Positions 52,191 to 61,955 of a stretch of 64,000 nt of DNA are shown here, in pieces; the stretch's first letter is position 1, and the number at the start of each line of letters is the position of its first letter. Origin of the DNA: Liolophura sinensis (taxonomy: Eukaryota; Mollusca; Polyplacophora; Chitonida; Chitonidae). The notes beneath the pieces are model-generated. The model saw nothing but the letters and a program-made list of their open reading frames with translations. It did no database searches and was not told where the DNA came from. The position numbers and the translations under genes are program-made. The stretch covers positions 7,052,044 to 7,116,043 of the forward strand of contig NC_088301.1 in NCBI RefSeq assembly GCF_032854445.1, written 5' to 3'.

Positions 52191-53780
52191 AGTGTTCGGC
52201 TATACCAACTGAGAAATAAAAGTCCTTTTTAGAGATGATGTGTCCGCACTAGACGGGGGCATCGCCGCGTAGGCGAGTTGTACAAACCGTTCGGCTTTTA
52301 ACACAGTGTGTGGTACGGCTTTGCCGTAATGTGTTTTGGTAATTTTCCTGAATAAGCCACGCCTTCCTGGAGAAAGGCTTGGAATCTTACCACTACTAAG
52401 ATGGACATGCACGCTCAACGTTTTTAAAACTGTTTGCCCATCTCAGACTTATCGCTGTCAGGAAACACGGCTTTACCTTAATGTTTAAATTATGCAAAAT
52501 GAGTTTTTATCAGGAAATCAAAGCCCAGACCAGTCAAAGCTTTGAAGAATACTTGATTGACAAATGTGCCGGTCACACAGTTGATTCCGTGTGTCTAACT
52601 TTAGCCACATTCAGCACCGTGTTTTCACTCTCTCTACGGCATACCCCTATAGCCTCATGATTTCAGGTTTTGTAGAATGTAAGGTTACGGCCTCATCGTA
52701 AGGAGAGTGCGTGTTTTTAAACACTCTCTTCTCGGCGTGTTTGGAATGAATACGTCAATATTATAGTCAAAAATGTCAACTCTTGACGTACCAATATTTC
52801 CAAGAAATTCCCGCTCAAATCTGTTCCACATTGTTTCTTTATCAGATGTAGTTTGTAATGATGTCTCTTGATGTTTGTCAGGGCATTATCAATCTGTAAT
52901 ATTTCAGTTCGGAAACAGACACCAGCCATGTCACCGGACGACTCAATGGCAACCACTGAGAGGGGTGGTGAGGTCGTTGAAAAAAGATGATTCACGATAC
53001 TTTTTTAGTCTGTCTTGAGATTAAAGCCCAGTAAACGATACATGGGGTTTCTGGTGAAAAAGTGATCGTAGAGAAACTGGGGGATTACGGGTTTGCCTTC
53101 CTCTGTCACTTGCAGGTATAACATTTCGCTACAATGGCGTTTAGTGCAAAAACGTTCTTTATTAAATAAATGAAACGTATTCATAACCTGTGTGAGGAGA
53201 CTCAATGAGAAATTTTAGTCATCTTTTCCGATCAATTATCGCATGAAAAATGTCGGTCACAAAAGTCACCTTTCTTACTCGCTATACATAGTCGAGGTTG
53301 GAATTTGGAATATCGTTACTTTACCAGTCAGGCCAAAAACTTTCATTGACTACATGACTCGCCCGGATAAGATATTATGTTGCCTGAATGAAGGATGTAT
53401 CATAACTCGTGCGGACGAGATAACTAGTATATACCATTAAGATCCTTTAAAAAAAACAACAGGTCTTTGGTAAAACGCTAAACAGTTAAGCAAACGGTGA
53501 ATTAAGTTTGGCCTATGTAACTCGCCATACTCTGAAGAAAACTAGACCAGCATAGTTATATATGCACTGTATAGTTCCTTTAAAGGTCGTACCTGCTATG
53601 ATTGTGTAAAGTTAGGATTCGCCTGTCCGTCACACACTACATCCTACAAGCCCTGAATCATTCGTCTGGATGCCGTCAAGATCATTGACATTACATACCG
53701 GTATTATGACACAGTGTCCTATACTGTGTTGAACCATATTACTGTTCTTACATACATAATACCGCGAAAGGTAGGGCGAT
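52190..53780. other. Unrecognised region with a broken minus-strand reading frame
   Basis: On the minus strand the frame from 53205 to 52717 is open for about 160 codons apart from a single TAA at 53007-53005. It contains YLQVTEEGKPVIPQFLYDHF and MYRLLGFNLKTD, then after the stop SPPLSVVAIESSGDMAGVCF. This looks like former coding sequence, but I do not recognise a family. A further minus frame at 52418-52200 is likewise unassigned. The stretch sits between the repeat array and the second Polinton. Confidence 0.3.
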
Positions 53781-53861
53781 GCGCTCGATACGATAGTAGT
53801 ATAGAATGTGGGTTATGTTCATTATTGAGGAGGAGGTTTTGAGGAGGAGGTGATGTGGTGG

Positions 53862-54200
53862 TGACGTCACACCTGCCAGCCCGCGGGGCGTATGTGTGTA
53901 TAGACTAGTGTGATATAGTGTACAGTATAACCGTATAACAGTATACGGCAAAAAGAGAGAAAAAAAAGAGGCAAAACGTCGGCTTGTAAAGTCGAGTGGG
54001 ACAGCTCGAAAAGAGCTCCCGGGCGCCAAAACGGACCAATGGGTGAGCCGGATTTGCCCCAAAACTGCCCAATGGGGGGCCCGCAAAACGGACCAATCAG
54101 TGTGCGAGAAGAGGCTACGTAAGAAAAAACGAACCAATCAGCGTGTGGTGAATTTCCGCGTAGGTAGGTACAAAAAGACAGGTGCAGCAGTAGCAGATCA
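53862..54200 (+). promoter_or_regulatory. CRE / E2F-like / four-CCAAT promoter of Polinton copy 2
   Basis: CRE TGACGTCA at 53862-53869; E2F-like GCGCCAAAAC at 54023-54032; CCAAT at 54036-54040, 54069-54073, 54093-54097 and 54134-54138, roughly 25-40 bp apart. The word GCGCCAAAACGGACC is shared exactly with the copy-1 promoter at about 37831. An initiator-like TCACTTC lies about 60 bp before the zinc-finger start codon. Multiple spaced CCAAT boxes are typical of NF-Y-driven, often S-phase, promoters. Binding itself is inferred. Confidence 0.6.
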
Positions 54201-54257
54201 CTTCACCTGAAGACACCAACCGAGCGAGCGAGCGAGCGACCGAGTAAACAAGCGACG

Positions 54258-54689
54258 ATGGATCAAGAGGATTTCGAGGTTAATATGGAGAAGAAGACGT
54301 TGGAGGAGACGAAGACGGCGAAGCTATTTACCTGTGAGGTGTGCGATCGAGGATTCACCCGACGTGATAACTGGCGACGGCATGCTAAAACACAACACGG
54401 CGATAAGGAAAAGAAGACGACGGAGAAGTATTTTTGCCGGGTGTGTGCCAAGCATTTTACCCGGGAGGATAACTGGCTCCGACACCAGCGGACGCATCAC
54501 CAGCCCCAGACAAACAAAAGATTCACCTGTCCGACCTGTGACCGGGCGTTTTTTCGCCGGGCGAATTTGATCCGCCATCAACAGCGACATGACAACAAAA
54601 AAGAACGTGTGTGGCATTGCGAAGACTGCGAGGAGTCTTTCTACCGGTTGTGGGATTGGCGGACCCATCAACGTGGGAAACACGGCTCG
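54258..54689 (+). CDS. Four-finger C2H2 zinc-finger protein, first exon
   Basis: Starts at the first ATG (54258) after the promoter cluster. A short acidic/Lys-rich leader of about 25 residues is followed by four C2H2 fingers: FTCEVCDRGFTRRDNWRRH, YFCRVCAKHFTREDNWLRH, FTCPTCDRAFFRRANLIRH and WHCEDCEESFYRLWDW with a final H-x4-H. Fingers 1 and 2 share the -RxDNWxRH helix, suggesting internal duplication and probable nucleic-acid binding. A strong donor G|GTAAGT at 54690 follows codon 144. Reading through gives a low-complexity tail to a stop at 54941, so the true 3' end (spliced or not) is unresolved. The host or element origin is unproven, but promoter sharing with the other Polinton copy favours the element. 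Confidence 0.75.
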
Positions 54690-54742
54690 GTAAGTTCTTT
54701 TTTTTATTATTTTATTTTATTTTTCTCAGCCCCAAGCAGCAG

Positions 54743-55120
54743 GTTGAGTGACCTACTAACCCACGAGCCACCACAAACCTCCCACGCATTCCTCACCCTT
54801 TTCCCCTTTTTCCCCTTTCACCCATTCTCCCTGCCTTGGCTGGTGACAATGTATTACGCTGTATGTTATGACGTCATCATATGTAAACAAACACGTACAA
54901 ACATGTACGGCGACCGAGTCATTGTGTCCTGCTCGGGTTGAGTGAGCTACTAACCCACGAGCCTCCCTCACAGGCCTCCCACTTTCTCCCTTTCCCCTGC
55001 CTTGACTGGTGACAATGCATTATAATGTATTATGATGTCTGTTATGACGTCGTCATATGTAAACAAACATGTACGGCGATCGAGTCATTGTGTCCTGCTC
55101 GGGCTGAGTGACCTACTAAC
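54743..55120. repeat. Tandem duplication downstream of the zinc-finger exon
   Basis: Units beginning GTTGAGTGACCTACTAAC recur at about 54743, 54937 and 55103 (periods about 194 and 166 bp). They share CTGGTGACAATGTATTA, GTTATGACGTCATCATATG and GAGTCATTGTGTCCTGCTC. A CRE-like TGACGTCA lies in the first unit. Confidence 0.8.
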
Positions 55121-56102
55121 GGGCCGGTTATATACCTTTTGATTCTCATCAAGAATGTTATTTATTTTCTGGGTCATTTACGCGCGTACCTCTAGGCCGG
55201 AATATTCGACCTTATAGACGGGTCGATTGTATGAAAGAACCCACAAAGTACTAACAAAACCAGGAGAGCATTATAATCCTGGTTTGTTGTCCGTGTAGAC
55301 AAGGCGAGTGTATACATCAGACTGATACGGAGTTTGCTCGACTTCAGTTTTGGATCCACTGTCTATACATCAAAACCTGAGTCTTAGAAAAGATATAGCG
55401 CTGTAGAGTGACGTGCCACCGAGGTGATCGGCCTTTTATAAGACAACCCCGGCTTGTAAAGTTGGAGGGAAACGCGGGGCGCGGGCCTAAGTGAGAGCAC
55501 TAAAAGTGATGTATCATTGGCGGGCGTGTTTTCATATATCCATCTCGGCTACATTTTCCCGCGCGTTTCATCCAGAATCCCCCGCCTGGCAGTGCCTGGC
55601 AGTCCCTGGCAGAGTTGTGCGCGTGACGCTACATTGTTGTCAGCCGGGGTTGTGTTCACCTCGCCTGCTATGTATATATGTAATATATGTATATATGTCT
55701 AATACTGACAAGCCTACCCCGCACCGGCTGCACCGACTGACCTGCCTGCCTACTTCCCAACCAGCCTGCATTGAAAATACATAAGTAACACCAATACATT
55801 ATACATACACACAAGAAAATTTGGTGGGTTTTTTCCACACCGCGGGGTGTATGTGTATAGACTAGCGTGATATAGCGTGTAGTAGACTAGAGTGCAGTAT
55901 AACAGTATATGGGATGTAGATATAGATAGAAAAATAGAGAAAACAGTGGTTTGTTTGTTTCAGGCTGGGTATAAATTAGGCAAAGTTTTAAGTAACTCTA
56001 AGTTTTAATAAGTAACTCTAAGTTTTAGGTATGCATTAGGTGGAGTAGAAGGTTAGGAAGACTTTGAGGATTTGGGATAAAAAAAAATATCAGAACAAGT
56101 AC

Positions 56103-56234
56103 AATTGTACAATTAAAAAAAAAAAATGGGAAGACTGTGTCTGGTGTGGGGTTTCTTTTCTTTCTTTTTTTTAGTGCTTAGATTGAGAAAGTACTCTTTC
56201 GGGAAGAGTTGGGTGGCCCTGAAAAGGGCCGTTG
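56103..56234 (-). terminator. Histone-type 3' processing signal downstream of the RING gene
   Basis: Read on the minus strand, 56230-56215 is GGCCCTTTTCAGGGCC: a 6-bp stem GGCCCT/AGGGCC with loop TTTC, flanked 5' by CCAAC and 3' by ACCCA. A purine-rich CGAAAGAG follows about 14 nt later. This matches the canonical replication-dependent histone mRNA stem-loop bound by SLBP plus a U7-type downstream element. It stands about 180 nt after the RING stop codon. The whole arm is repeated, inverted, at 61578-61713. Confidence 0.75.
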
Positions 56235-56411
56235 GAAAAGTGCTGTTTCTTTTTTTTCTTTTTTTCTTTTTTTAAACAGCCATGTTTCTTTTTTTCTTTT
56301 TTTAAACAGTCATTTTTTTTTTTTAAACAGCCAGCTGTTTTTTTTTTGTTTTTTTTTTCAAATTTTTTCAAACAAATTCACACGAAAACGATTAAAAAAC
56401 GAGATATACAA

Positions 56412-57605
56412 TTAATAACATAAACGAACAACACGTAAAATATACAAATTACAGAACGGACACCGCTGTGGGTCCAGTCTGCGGGCACAGGTGAGACAGA
56501 TCGCCGCATGCCCGCAGGGTAGGAGGCATGCACTCGACGGTCTATCATAACAAATCCGACAAGTCGGAAAACCGTCGGATACCTGTCCCCTACCCTGTGG
56601 GGATGCCGCAAACCCCTCACCTGCGCCCGGCCCAGGTGAGACAGGTGGTGCTGCTGGTGGTGCTGCTGGTGGTGCTGGTGTTGACTCCGGTGGAGTGGTT
56701 GTTAATGGTAACCCTCCAACCGCCGCGGAGATGAGAAACCATTGTAGGGGCGGTTGAGCTCTTAACCGCTCTTCTACATCTCTAACTAGGGTGTTGCGTT
56801 CCTCGCTAGTTAGGTAATTGTCATTCCCGAGTTCGGCTGTGTGAAGCGGCATGTTGGGGTGAGCTATAACCGCCCCTACTTCCCTAGCCGGGGTGGAAGG
56901 CAAAGACTGAGCTAGGGGTGATGGTAACTGGTTCTCATCCTCACGGCGGTCACGGCGGGTGTCCCGTGGTTGGGGTGGAACCCGGGCTGTAGGGCGGGTC
57001 GAACTCCTCTCCGAATCCAGACGTGCTCGGGCCCGACCCCGGCGTGCTGTCAACCACCCAGGTGATCGTGGTGGGGGTGTTGGTACAGGTGATGGGGGTG
57101 ATGGGGGTGATGGTGATCTAACCCGACCCGGGTTCGAACTCCCCTCCGAATCCAGATTCAGTTGCCGGGGGAGTCCCCGGCCAATACCCCGCCCCACGGG
57201 AGCCCTCCGTGTTGTAAAACGCTCCATGAGCGTTTGGGTGAGGCGGGGCGTTTCCGGAGTGTTGTTGTTGTTGTTGGCCGGGGAGGTGGTGGTGGTGGTG
57301 GCGATGATCTCCCGGAGTCTATTGACGTAATTCCCCCGCCCCATCCCCACTCGCCTACCGGCTCTCCTAGCCACACACCGTGGGCAGGGGCAGGGACGGA
57401 GGTTTCTTCCCTCTCCGTTGGGTACGGTGTTACTCTCCTGGGGTGGTGGTGATGGCGTATTCGGGATGAGGATTGGGGAGGCCGGGGGTGACGGTGTCCA
57501 TGGTTCTTCGTCATCCTGGTTAGAAGAAGAAGACTGCTCTTCATCCCATTCGTTCCATCGCTCCTCCCCGGCACTCCCCAAAAAATTGCGGGACTGATGA
57601 TTCAT
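56412..57605 (-). CDS. Proline-rich RING-finger protein
   Basis: Uninterrupted 397-codon frame from the ATG at 57605 (MNHQSRNFLGS) to a TAA at 56412. Residues 1 to about 340 are low-complexity, acidic then Pro/Ser/Arg-rich, probably disordered. The last 50 residues form a compact C3HC4 RING of the inhibitor-of-apoptosis type: CRICYDRPSSACLLPCGHAA, ICLTCARRLD and CPFCN, ending at the C terminus. This suggests an E3 ubiquitin ligase, with no BIR repeat visible. It is transcribed divergently from PolB. TATATA at about 57681-57688 and an initiator-like TCAGACT at about 57661 lie upstream. An element-encoded accessory gene is the likely reading. Substrate unknown. Confidence 0.75.
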   Translation of the reverse strand: MNHQSRNFLGSAGEERWNEWDEEQSSSSNQDDEEPWTPSPPASPILIPNTPSPPPQESNTVPNGEGRNLRPCPCPRCVARRAGRRVGMGRGNYVNRLREIIATTTTTSPANNNNNTPETPRLTQTLMERFTTRRAPVGRGIGRGLPRQLNLDSEGSSNPGRVRSPSPPSPPSPVPTPPPRSPGWLTARRGRARARLDSERSSTRPTARVPPQPRDTRRDRREDENQLPSPLAQSLPSTPAREVGAVIAHPNMPLHTAELGNDNYLTSEERNTLVRDVEERLRAQPPLQWFLISAAVGGLPLTTTPPESTPAPPAAPPAAPPVSPGPGAGEGFAASPQGRGQVSDGFPTCRICYDRPSSACLLPCGHAAICLTCARRLDPQRCPFCNLYILRVVRLCY

Positions 57606-58752
57606 AGCGTAGTGATGCAACGGTAAAACTGAAGTCGAGCAAATGTCGTAACAGTCTGATCAACTCAAACCCGCGGTTATGTTATATATACTAACAACCC
57701 TGGCCTGGGCAAAAGCACGACAAAAGGAATTATCAGCCCACTGATTGGATGATGAGTGTAAAAAAAAACGAGCGGGCTTTTATGTTTTTCTCCCGCCCGT
57801 TTCATACAGAATCCTCAGCCTGGCAGAGCTGCGCGCGTGACGCTACATTGTTGTCAGCCGGGGTTGTGTTCAGCTCGCCTGCTATGTATACCGACATCGG
57901 CTGGTGGTCGTGATTTCTACGTGTATAAGTGTCAAATGAATAAGTGGTCATTGTAGGCTTAGATGTCTTCTTTCTCCCCGAACCCGCTTTGCTTCTTGAA
58001 AGTTAATTGAAGACAGTAAGAGCTATCGCATGTTACATGTTTGAAACAGTATATGAAAAGTATAAAAAAACTTCTTTACTGGATATAATACGCAATAAGA
58101 CAAGCTGCATTTCATTGCTGAAAATGACTATTCACAGCTGAGATCGCTAGATTTCTTATGGAAATAACAGTAGTTTTAGTTCAATATATTTAAGGATAGT
58201 TGTGTCTTTTAATAGTTTGTAACTCCAGTAAAGCTAGATAGAAAGCTTAAGTAGCTTAGAGGATATTTCCTTATGTATTTCGTAGTAGAAATCCACGAAT
58301 GTGCGCGATGTCAAATGTATGTAAACAAGGGGGATAACTCCTGATGGAATACGCTTAGCAGGGGCGACTACTTTTGTTGGAATAATGGAAATAAGGGGCA
58401 TAACTCTAAAGGTCAAACGACAATACGTGTCTGGAAAGAGTAATATATAGTCATTTTCTTTATTTTTTTGTTCCAAAACTGTATAGGGGTTTTGCGGAGT
58501 TATCATTTAGTTCATATTTGTGTAAAGCAAACTCATGTCACAATTCATTTAAACACATTGTATGACTTTATTTCACTTAATTTACAATATCCCATGAAAA
58601 TTAATTATGATTTGTTGTTATTTAAATCGGGCGCTCATTTACCATCCTTGAGACGATCGCCAATAGTATGTATATAGAGTATGTCTAGGGTTTGGTTATA
58701 ACGTCTACACCCTTCTATGTTACAGAGACCTGTTTGATCTACCACCACCCCA
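57606..58752. promoter_or_regulatory. Divergent RING-PolB intergenic promoter region
   Basis: Minus side: TATATATA at about 57681-57688, then a segment at 57626-57661 (minus strand TCAGACTGTTACG, GTTTT end) that recurs in opposite orientation at 55318-55351. An inverted CCAAT lies at 57744-57748 and the repeated E2F-like block at 57789-57890. Plus side: CCAAT at 58660-58664, then TATATAG at 58671-58677, about 76 bp before the PolB start codon. The middle (57900-58640) is AT-rich, with nothing recognised. Confidence 0.55.
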
Positions 58753-61516
58753 ATGAGTAAAGCTCAAGTGAGTTTAGCGGGGGATCCCTCGCTGGAAGAA
58801 GAAAAGAAAAAACAAAAGAAAAAAAGTCCAACGAGTCAGTTCGAGCCCGACCCAGTACACCCTCACGAGGCTGTCTTGCCGAGCCGCGACAGTGACGTGC
58901 GGGAGTTGTACCAGCGGCATTGGCGATCGATCAGGACGCATTTCCATCGCCACAAACCAATTCAAGACTGCTATAATTACCGACTGAGTGATCTCGGTGC
59001 TATCCCAGCCTATGTAGACGAGATTTACGAAGACCAGCCGACCGCTTTCACTATCAATTACAGTTCTGGATATATCCTCCGCCACAAAGAGACGGAGCAG
59101 GTGCGGTATTATTACCCGAGCACCAACAACACCCGAGTACTCGACGCACCGTACCGCGTGGCGAGTCGGGCTGACCTGCGAGGATTCCACACCCAGCATC
59201 TCCTCACCCAAGACCCGCTTACCTGGGCCCAAAAACAACGCCCCAATACGAAATGGACCGTCGACCTCATCACCAACGTGTTGTTTTTCGTCCACAAACT
59301 CCCGCATCAGCCTATCGGTAAAGGTGGGGTAACGTTACCTTCTTACCTGAAAGGAAACAAGAGGCTACACACGTTGGTGGGTGGAAATAACGGTCCGTAC
59401 AGGGACTATTTGTGTTTGTTTCGGTGTCTGGCCGTCCATCTAGACCAGGCCAACCCCAATAACTGCGAACACCAGGCTGAGGTGTATTACCGCAGGTATC
59501 TGGAGGAAATGGAGATGGAGCCGAGGTATTTCCGCGGAGTACCGCTCAGTGCGCTGGACACGGTGGAAAGCCTGTTTCAAGTGAATATTCAAGTCTACCA
59601 GCTCATCCCCATGGACAAGTCGTACTCAGCACAACTCATTCACCGCAGTGCCGAGCGCTATTCTCCCCCTACCCTGCGGTTAAACCTGTACCAGCGACAT
59701 TTCATCTATATCAAAGACATGGGGCGTTATGCTCGATCTTTCCGAGCATCATTTTTCACCGCTACCACGAACGAGGCGTGACCAGTATACGGGGAGGAAA
59801 GCTGTGTCAGCGCATCGTGGGGTTCGATGCCAACGCGCTATACCCGTACTGCCTGGCCTCACCTATGCCGGCAGGTCACTGCGTCCGTTGGCGCCGTCGG
59901 GACGAGGGAGAGAAGTTCGTTCCCTCCGGCACCACCACCCGTCTGGCTGAAAAATGGCTGGACTGGAAGTCACAGCAGCTGGGGGTATCGATCCGTCACC
60001 GACTCAATCACACCGAGAAGCGGATCGGTGACCGACAACTCCCCGTAGACGGGTTCGCCTATATCGACGGAGAGCCTACTGTGTTTCAATTCCACGGGTG
60101 TTATTTCCACTATCACGGCTGTCGCCTGAATCACCCTCGCCCGGGAAAGGTGTGTTACAACGAGCGGCGGGGATTAAGCCCCAGGACTTACGGCGGGAGG
60201 TGGATGCGAACGACGCATACATTCGCTCCCAGGGCTATCCATTGGTAACGATATGGGAGTGCGAGTTCCACCGCCAACGTGCGACAAACCCAGTCTTACG
60301 GGACTTCCTTCAACAGTACGGTTTACCCCCGTCACAGCGACAACCCAAGACACAAGCTCAGCTCATGGAGGCTGTCATTCAAGGCCAGTTGTTTGGATTT
60401 GTGGAATGTGACATCCACGTGCCGGACCACGTCAAAGCGGACTTTTCTGAATGCCCACCCATCTTTAAAAACACCGAGGTGAGTCGGGCTGATATAGGCC
60501 CCACCATGGCAGAGTTCGCGGGTGTGAATGACATCATGCCCACACCCAGGCGTATGCTGATCGGGAGCATGTTTGGTAAGCAAATTCCTCTAGCCACACC
60601 TCTGCTCCAGTGGTATCTCGGTTGGGGATTGGTCGTCACGCACGTCTACGAAGCGATGGAATACACACCGGAGCGAGCGTTCGAATCCTTCCCAGACGCC
60701 GTCACCCAAGCTCGACGGGAGGGAGATGTCGACCCCACCAAAGCCCTGATCGCGGAGACGATGAAGCTGTTGGAGAATTCAGGTGATGGAAAAACCGTCA
60801 CCAATCAAGACCGACACGTGGATGTCAAAATCTGCGATCTGGCAAAAACACGAAAATTACTGGAGAGTGTTCGGTGTCGAACCGTCGACCCCATCGACGA
60901 GACCACCTTTGAAGTGACGAGTAGCAAGAAGACCATTCGCTACAGTCTCCCCTTGCAAATAGGGTGTATGGTCTATCAGTATGCCAAACTCCGCATGCTG
61001 GAATTTTATTACGATTTCATGGCTCGTTTTTTCGACAATGCGGATTGGCAGTACTGTGAGATGGACACAGACTCTGCTTACATGGCTTGGTCTGACCCAG
61101 ACTGGGAATCCCTCGTCAATCCCGAGCTGCGAGTCGTGTACGAGACCGAGCGGGATGCGTGGTTACCCCGTCGCGACCATTACGACCACGATAAGCGCAA
61201 ACCGGGGCTTTTCAAAGTCGAGTGGACCGGTGATGCCATCGTCAGTTTATGTCCCAAGACTTATTATTGTTACGGCGGGGAATCCAACACCAAAGACAAA
61301 CTCTCCTGCAAAGGTGTGAGCGCACGATGTGTGGACAAGGCCGTGGACCTCTCTGTGTTGTGCAATCACCAAAGCGCGAGTGGTGTGAATCGGGGGATGC
61401 GGATGCGGGGCAATACGATATACTCGTATATCCAACACAAAGACGCATTCACATACTTTTACGGGAAGCGGAAAGTGCTCCCCGACGGGGTGAGCACCAC
61501 CTATTTAGATCTGTAG
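58753..61516 (+). pseudogene. Polinton protein-primed PolB DNA polymerase, copy 2 (frameshifted)
   Basis: Family-B polymerase that would replicate the element. Three frames: 58753-about 59740 (start MSKAQVSLAGD; PLTWAQKQRPNTKWTVDLIT, HQPIGKGGV), about 59740-60160 (palm motif A FDANALYPYC; FQFHGCYFHYHGC) and about 60160-61516 (IWECEFHR, motif B region, motif C YCEMDTDSAY, TYYCYGG, CKGVSAR). At about 59740 the frame shifts and the metal-binding and exonuclease-side segment present in copy 1 is missing. Another frameshift lies near 60160. Motif B reads NSGDGKT where copy 1 has NSGYGKT, so a key Tyr is replaced by Asp. Inactive as read, but much younger than copy 1. A histone-type stem-loop follows 66 nt after the stop. 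Confidence 0.85.
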
Positions 61517-61577
61517 AACGGTGCTATGGATACTCTACACACCCTGCTCCCGTGCTCTTGTGCTCTTGTGACTCTTC

Positions 61578-61713
61578 CGACGGCCCTTTTCAGGGCCAAC
61601 CAACTCTTCCCAAAAGAGTACTTTCTCAATCTAAGCACTAAAAAAAAAAGAAAGGAAAGAAGCCCCACACCAGACACAGTCTTCCCATTTTTTTTTTTTT
61701 TTAATTGTACAAT
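61578..61713 (+). terminator. Histone-type 3' processing signal downstream of PolB
   Basis: GGCCCTTTTCAGGGCC at 61582-61597: 6-bp stem, TTTC loop, 5' flank CCGAC and 3' flank AACCAAC. CAAAAGAG begins at 61611, 14 nt past the stem, and a further purine-rich AAAGAAAGGAAAGAAG lies at about 61638-61660. The 66-nt distance from the stop codon is normal for histone mRNAs. It is nearly identical, inverted, to the arm at 56103-56234, out to the AATTGTACAATT at the far end. Confidence 0.75.
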
Positions 61714-61805
61714 TTTTTTTCATGTGTTTTATCATTCGCAGTGGTACATACGTTAAAAAGTTCAAAAAGCCTAGCGGGGGCGACGGGCCGGCAGCCGTAA
61801 TAGCA

Positions 61806-61955
61806 TGACACACTGACCCGACTTGCCGTGCCTGCTACATCGTCATACATTGTTGCCGAGCGGCGCCTTGCCGGTATACCGCAGACGGCCTGGTAACAAT
61901 GTATGACGCAACAATGTATGACGATGTAACAGGCGGTGAGTGGGTCAGTGTGTCA
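61806..61955. repeat. Long imperfect hairpin between convergent PolB and protease genes
   Basis: Left arm 61806-61855 (begins TGACACACTGACCC, ends CGTCATACATTGTTG) and right arm 61909-61955 (begins CAACAATGTATGACG, ends GGGTCAGTGTGTCA) are complementary over about 47 bp with a few differences. The 53-nt loop contains another ACAATGTATGACG copy and a CCGGTATACCG-like palindrome. Could be a transcription boundary, replication-related cruciform or MITE remnant. Confidence 0.8.

Larger units (their letters stand above)
53877..55942. repeat. Direct repeat pair in Polinton copy 2 left part
   Basis: 53877-53966 and 55839-55942 share CCGCGGGG, GTATGTG, TGTATAGACTAG, TGTGATATAG/CGTGATATAG, CAGTATAAC and a trailing AGAGAAAA. 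They lie about 1.96 kb apart in the same orientation, so part of the left flank is duplicated. Confidence 0.7.
55556..57890. repeat. Direct repeat pair with E2F-like start
   Basis: 55556-55675 and 57789-57890 share CGTTTCAT-CAGAATCC, GCCTGGCAG, GCGCGTGACGCTACATTG, TTGTCAGCCGGGGTTGTGTT and CTCGCCTGCTATGTATA. The first copy starts TTTCCCGCGCG, a good E2F-like site. An inverted CCAAT (ATTGG) lies 30-45 bp to the left of each copy (55516, 57744). Confidence 0.85.

Noticed and set aside
56958-57452. Plus-strand open frames opposite the RING gene
   Set aside because: Gly/Val-rich shadows of the Pro-rich coding sequence on the other strand.
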